Origin: Pedobacter duraquae
GTDB lineage: Bacteria > Bacteroidota > Bacteroidia > Sphingobacteriales > Sphingobacteriaceae
Direction: 5' to 3'
Assembly: GCF_004362245.1 (NCBI RefSeq)
Contig: NZ_SNWM01000004.1
Coordinates: 248,001 to 312,000 of the forward strand
DNA length: 64,000 nt
In this document: positions 62,683-64,000 of the stretch, one piece after another
How the letters are laid out: every line of letters begins with the position of its first letter
How positions within the stretch are numbered: the first letter of the stretch is position 1
The notes under the pieces: generated by a model
What the model was told of the DNA's origin: nothing
The model's input: the letters and a program-made list of their open reading frames with translations, nothing else
The model's database searches: none
Translations under genes and position numbers: made by a program

Positions 62683-63063
62683 TTATTTTTTTTCTTCCTT
62701 TATACGCGTTGCTTTTGCATCGAACATGCCCATAACATTCCCTTTGGCATTATCCTGATCAACCGGAGTCAATTCAAACGTCAAATCATAACCACTTGCA
62801 CTAAAACCGCCTAAGATGGTTTTATCTTTTTCTGATATATTAGTAATTTTAGATATCTCTTTGGCTGTGGAGTCCAACACGCTGCCCTGAATTTTGCCAT
62901 CTATTTTTTCGAATTTAAAGGTCACCTTTGCATCACCTTGTGGCGTACCAAGGATCAAAACATTCCATTTGCCGAGAAAGTAATCAACGTTAGACTGGGC
63001 ACTAACAGACAGGAACAGCGCCATACAAACAACGAAGGCGAACATTAATTTTGTGAATTTCAT
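62683..63063 (-). CDS. Secreted small beta protein, unknown function
   Basis: A 126-residue protein with signal peptide (to SVSAQ), then a single small barrel-like domain: GKWNVLILGTPQGDAKVTFKFEKIDGKIQGSVLD. This 'GKWNV...G.a.v.f.f....g.v.G' pattern resembles small lipocalin-like exported proteins in Bacteroidota. A family name is not recalled with certainty. It is a single-gene unit. Confidence 0.6.
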   Translation of the reverse strand: MKFTKLMFAFVVCMALFLSVSAQSNVDYFLGKWNVLILGTPQGDAKVTFKFEKIDGKIQGSVLDSTAKEISKITNISEKDKTILGGFSASGYDLTFELTPVDQDNAKGNVMGMFDAKATRIKEEKK

Positions 63064-63206
63064 AAATAGATATTTTTTTTGATTAAAATGATTGGAATAA
63101 ATTTAAAAAAATATATTTGACATATTGACGCAGTGAAATATAAAATGTAATAATAAAAAAAGAAGCAAAATAAAATTTAAGTTAAACGCCTTGCTATCTT
63201 TATCAC

Positions 63207-64000
63207 GTGAAGCCTAGCGAACGCAGAAAAAATCAAGCTATACCTGTTAACAAATTCGGCGATGAATCGAATGCAGGTATCACCATAGAACGGATCAGTT
63301 TTGAAGATTTGCCGGAACTTGGCGAATGGGAGCAGCCGGAGCGTCATGACCGTCATTCGTTCTTCCTGCTGGAAAAAGGAATTGTCGTTATGGAAATTGA
63401 TTTCGAATACCACAAAATACCGGCTCCAGCGGTTATTTATATGCATCCGGATCAGGTACACCGCATTATCGGATTTGAAAATGTTATTGTCACTGCCCTG
63501 GCTGTCACAAATGAAGTACTGACATCAGAATATTTGCAATTGCTGGGCGAAATAAGTCCGACAGCACCCACACAGTTAAAACCTGAAACGCATCAGTTAC
63601 TCGAGCAGTCATTTTCCCTGTGTGCAAAAATTGCAGAAAGGAATAAAGATCAGCTTCACACTTCGATTTTAAAAGCTCAAGGCAATGCTGTGGTTGGGCT
63701 TGTTATCGCGATGTTTTATGCACAATTAAAACCCACCAACAAATCTACGCGAGCAGAAGCTGTTACAAAAAACTTCAGGCAATTCCTGGAACGTCATTTT
63801 ACAGAATTGAAACGTCCGGCCGACTATGCGGATCTATTACATATCTCCATCCCCTATTTAAACGAGTGTGTCAAGGCAGCTACCGGACAGGCGGTATCTC
63901 AGCACATACAACAGCGCGTTATTTTGGAAGCCAGGCGTTTGCTCTACCATTCTGGACAATCACTCAAAGAGATTTCGCTTAGTTTAGGCTATGAAGATTA
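63207..64000 (+). CDS. AraC-family regulator (cut by window edge)
   Basis: A frame starting with GTG at 63207 (an in-frame stop is at 63183-63185 and no upstream ATG exists) runs 264 codons to the window end. It has a cupin sensor half (FFLLEKGIVVMEIDFEYHKI; MHPDQVHRIIGFEN) and an AraC helix-turn-helix (YADLLHISIPYLNECVKAATGQAV; SLKEISLSLGYEDY). The domain order and many residues match the regulator at 21967-22863, so it is a paralogue. The last part of the second helix-turn-helix is missing. Confidence 0.85.
   Translation, partial: MKPSERRKNQAIPVNKFGDESNAGITIERISFEDLPELGEWEQPERHDRHSFFLLEKGIVVMEIDFEYHKIPAPAVIYMHPDQVHRIIGFENVIVTALAVTNEVLTSEYLQLLGEISPTAPTQLKPETHQLLEQSFSLCAKIAERNKDQLHTSILKAQGNAVVGLVIAMFYAQLKPTNKSTRAEAVTKNFRQFLERHFTELKRPADYADLLHISIPYLNECVKAATGQAVSQHIQQRVILEARRLLYHSGQSLKEISLSLGYED

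Noticed and set aside
1..64000. CRISPR arrays, IS elements or prophage genes.
   Set aside because: No regularly spaced repeats, transposase, integrase or phage structural proteins were found in any frame.

Overview
The window looks like a chromosomal segment of a Bacteroidota bacterium, most likely family Sphingobacteriaceae (Pedobacter or a close relative). This rests on moderate-to-low GC, TonB-dependent receptor and hybrid two-component genes, small families typical of the phylum (DUF6266, DUF6660, LruC, DUF5777, CusA-TolC fusion), a peptide leader of the Bacteroidetes double-glycine type, and promoters of the TTG-N19-TAnnTTTG kind. No IS element, prophage, CRISPR array, rRNA or tRNA gene was found. 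Genus is inferred from gene style only. Layout, left half. 1-11.1 kb: a truncated VOC protein, two azoreductase paralogues (one beside its HxlR regulator with a clear 18-bp-arm operator), a thioredoxin-like protein overlapping a large hybrid kinase, a TonB receptor, a MocR regulator, and DUF6266 and TPR proteins. 11.3-21.8 kb: a TPR sensor with a lone HisKA-like box, a SYLF protein, an S41 peptidase, DinB, and a one-component hybrid kinase/AraC protein followed by paired direct repeats and a di-haem peroxidase operon. 22-34.7 kb: two AraC plus Tet(X)-like monooxygenase modules flank a TlpA pair and a heavy-metal RND operon whose inner-membrane pump is fused to its TolC-like channel. Right half. 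35-45.4 kb: an SDR/zinc dehydrogenase operon, a four-gene membrane-lipid operon (DoxX, methyltransferase, VanZ-like, DgkA), secreted proteins, an MFS exporter and a LruC lipoprotein. 45.5-57 kb: aminopeptidase P, Crp and LytTR regulators, then the most interesting locus: a C39-like/VKOR/thioredoxin fusion, a C39 ABC peptidase-exporter, a HlyD adaptor, a tiny double-glycine precursor with eight cysteines in a 61-residue core, and a TlpA-like thioredoxin. A 20-bp element (19/20 identical) lies upstream of both the export operon and the precursor gene, which ties them together. 57-64 kb: two ECF sigma operons (one with a partner that appears to span both membranes), a divergent cluster of redox and lipoprotein genes, a decayed GlxA-like regulator, and a third AraC gene cut by the window edge. 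How the parts work together: the 48.4-55.8 kb locus reads as a self-contained system that makes, oxidises, trims and exports a disulfide-rich peptide. The fusion protein probably recognises the leader through a protease-dead C39-like domain and forms disulfides, the ABC exporter cuts after Gly-Gly, and HlyD bridges to an outer-membrane channel that is not encoded here. No dedicated immunity gene is obvious. Function of the mature peptide (bacteriocin, signal or other) cannot be read from sequence.
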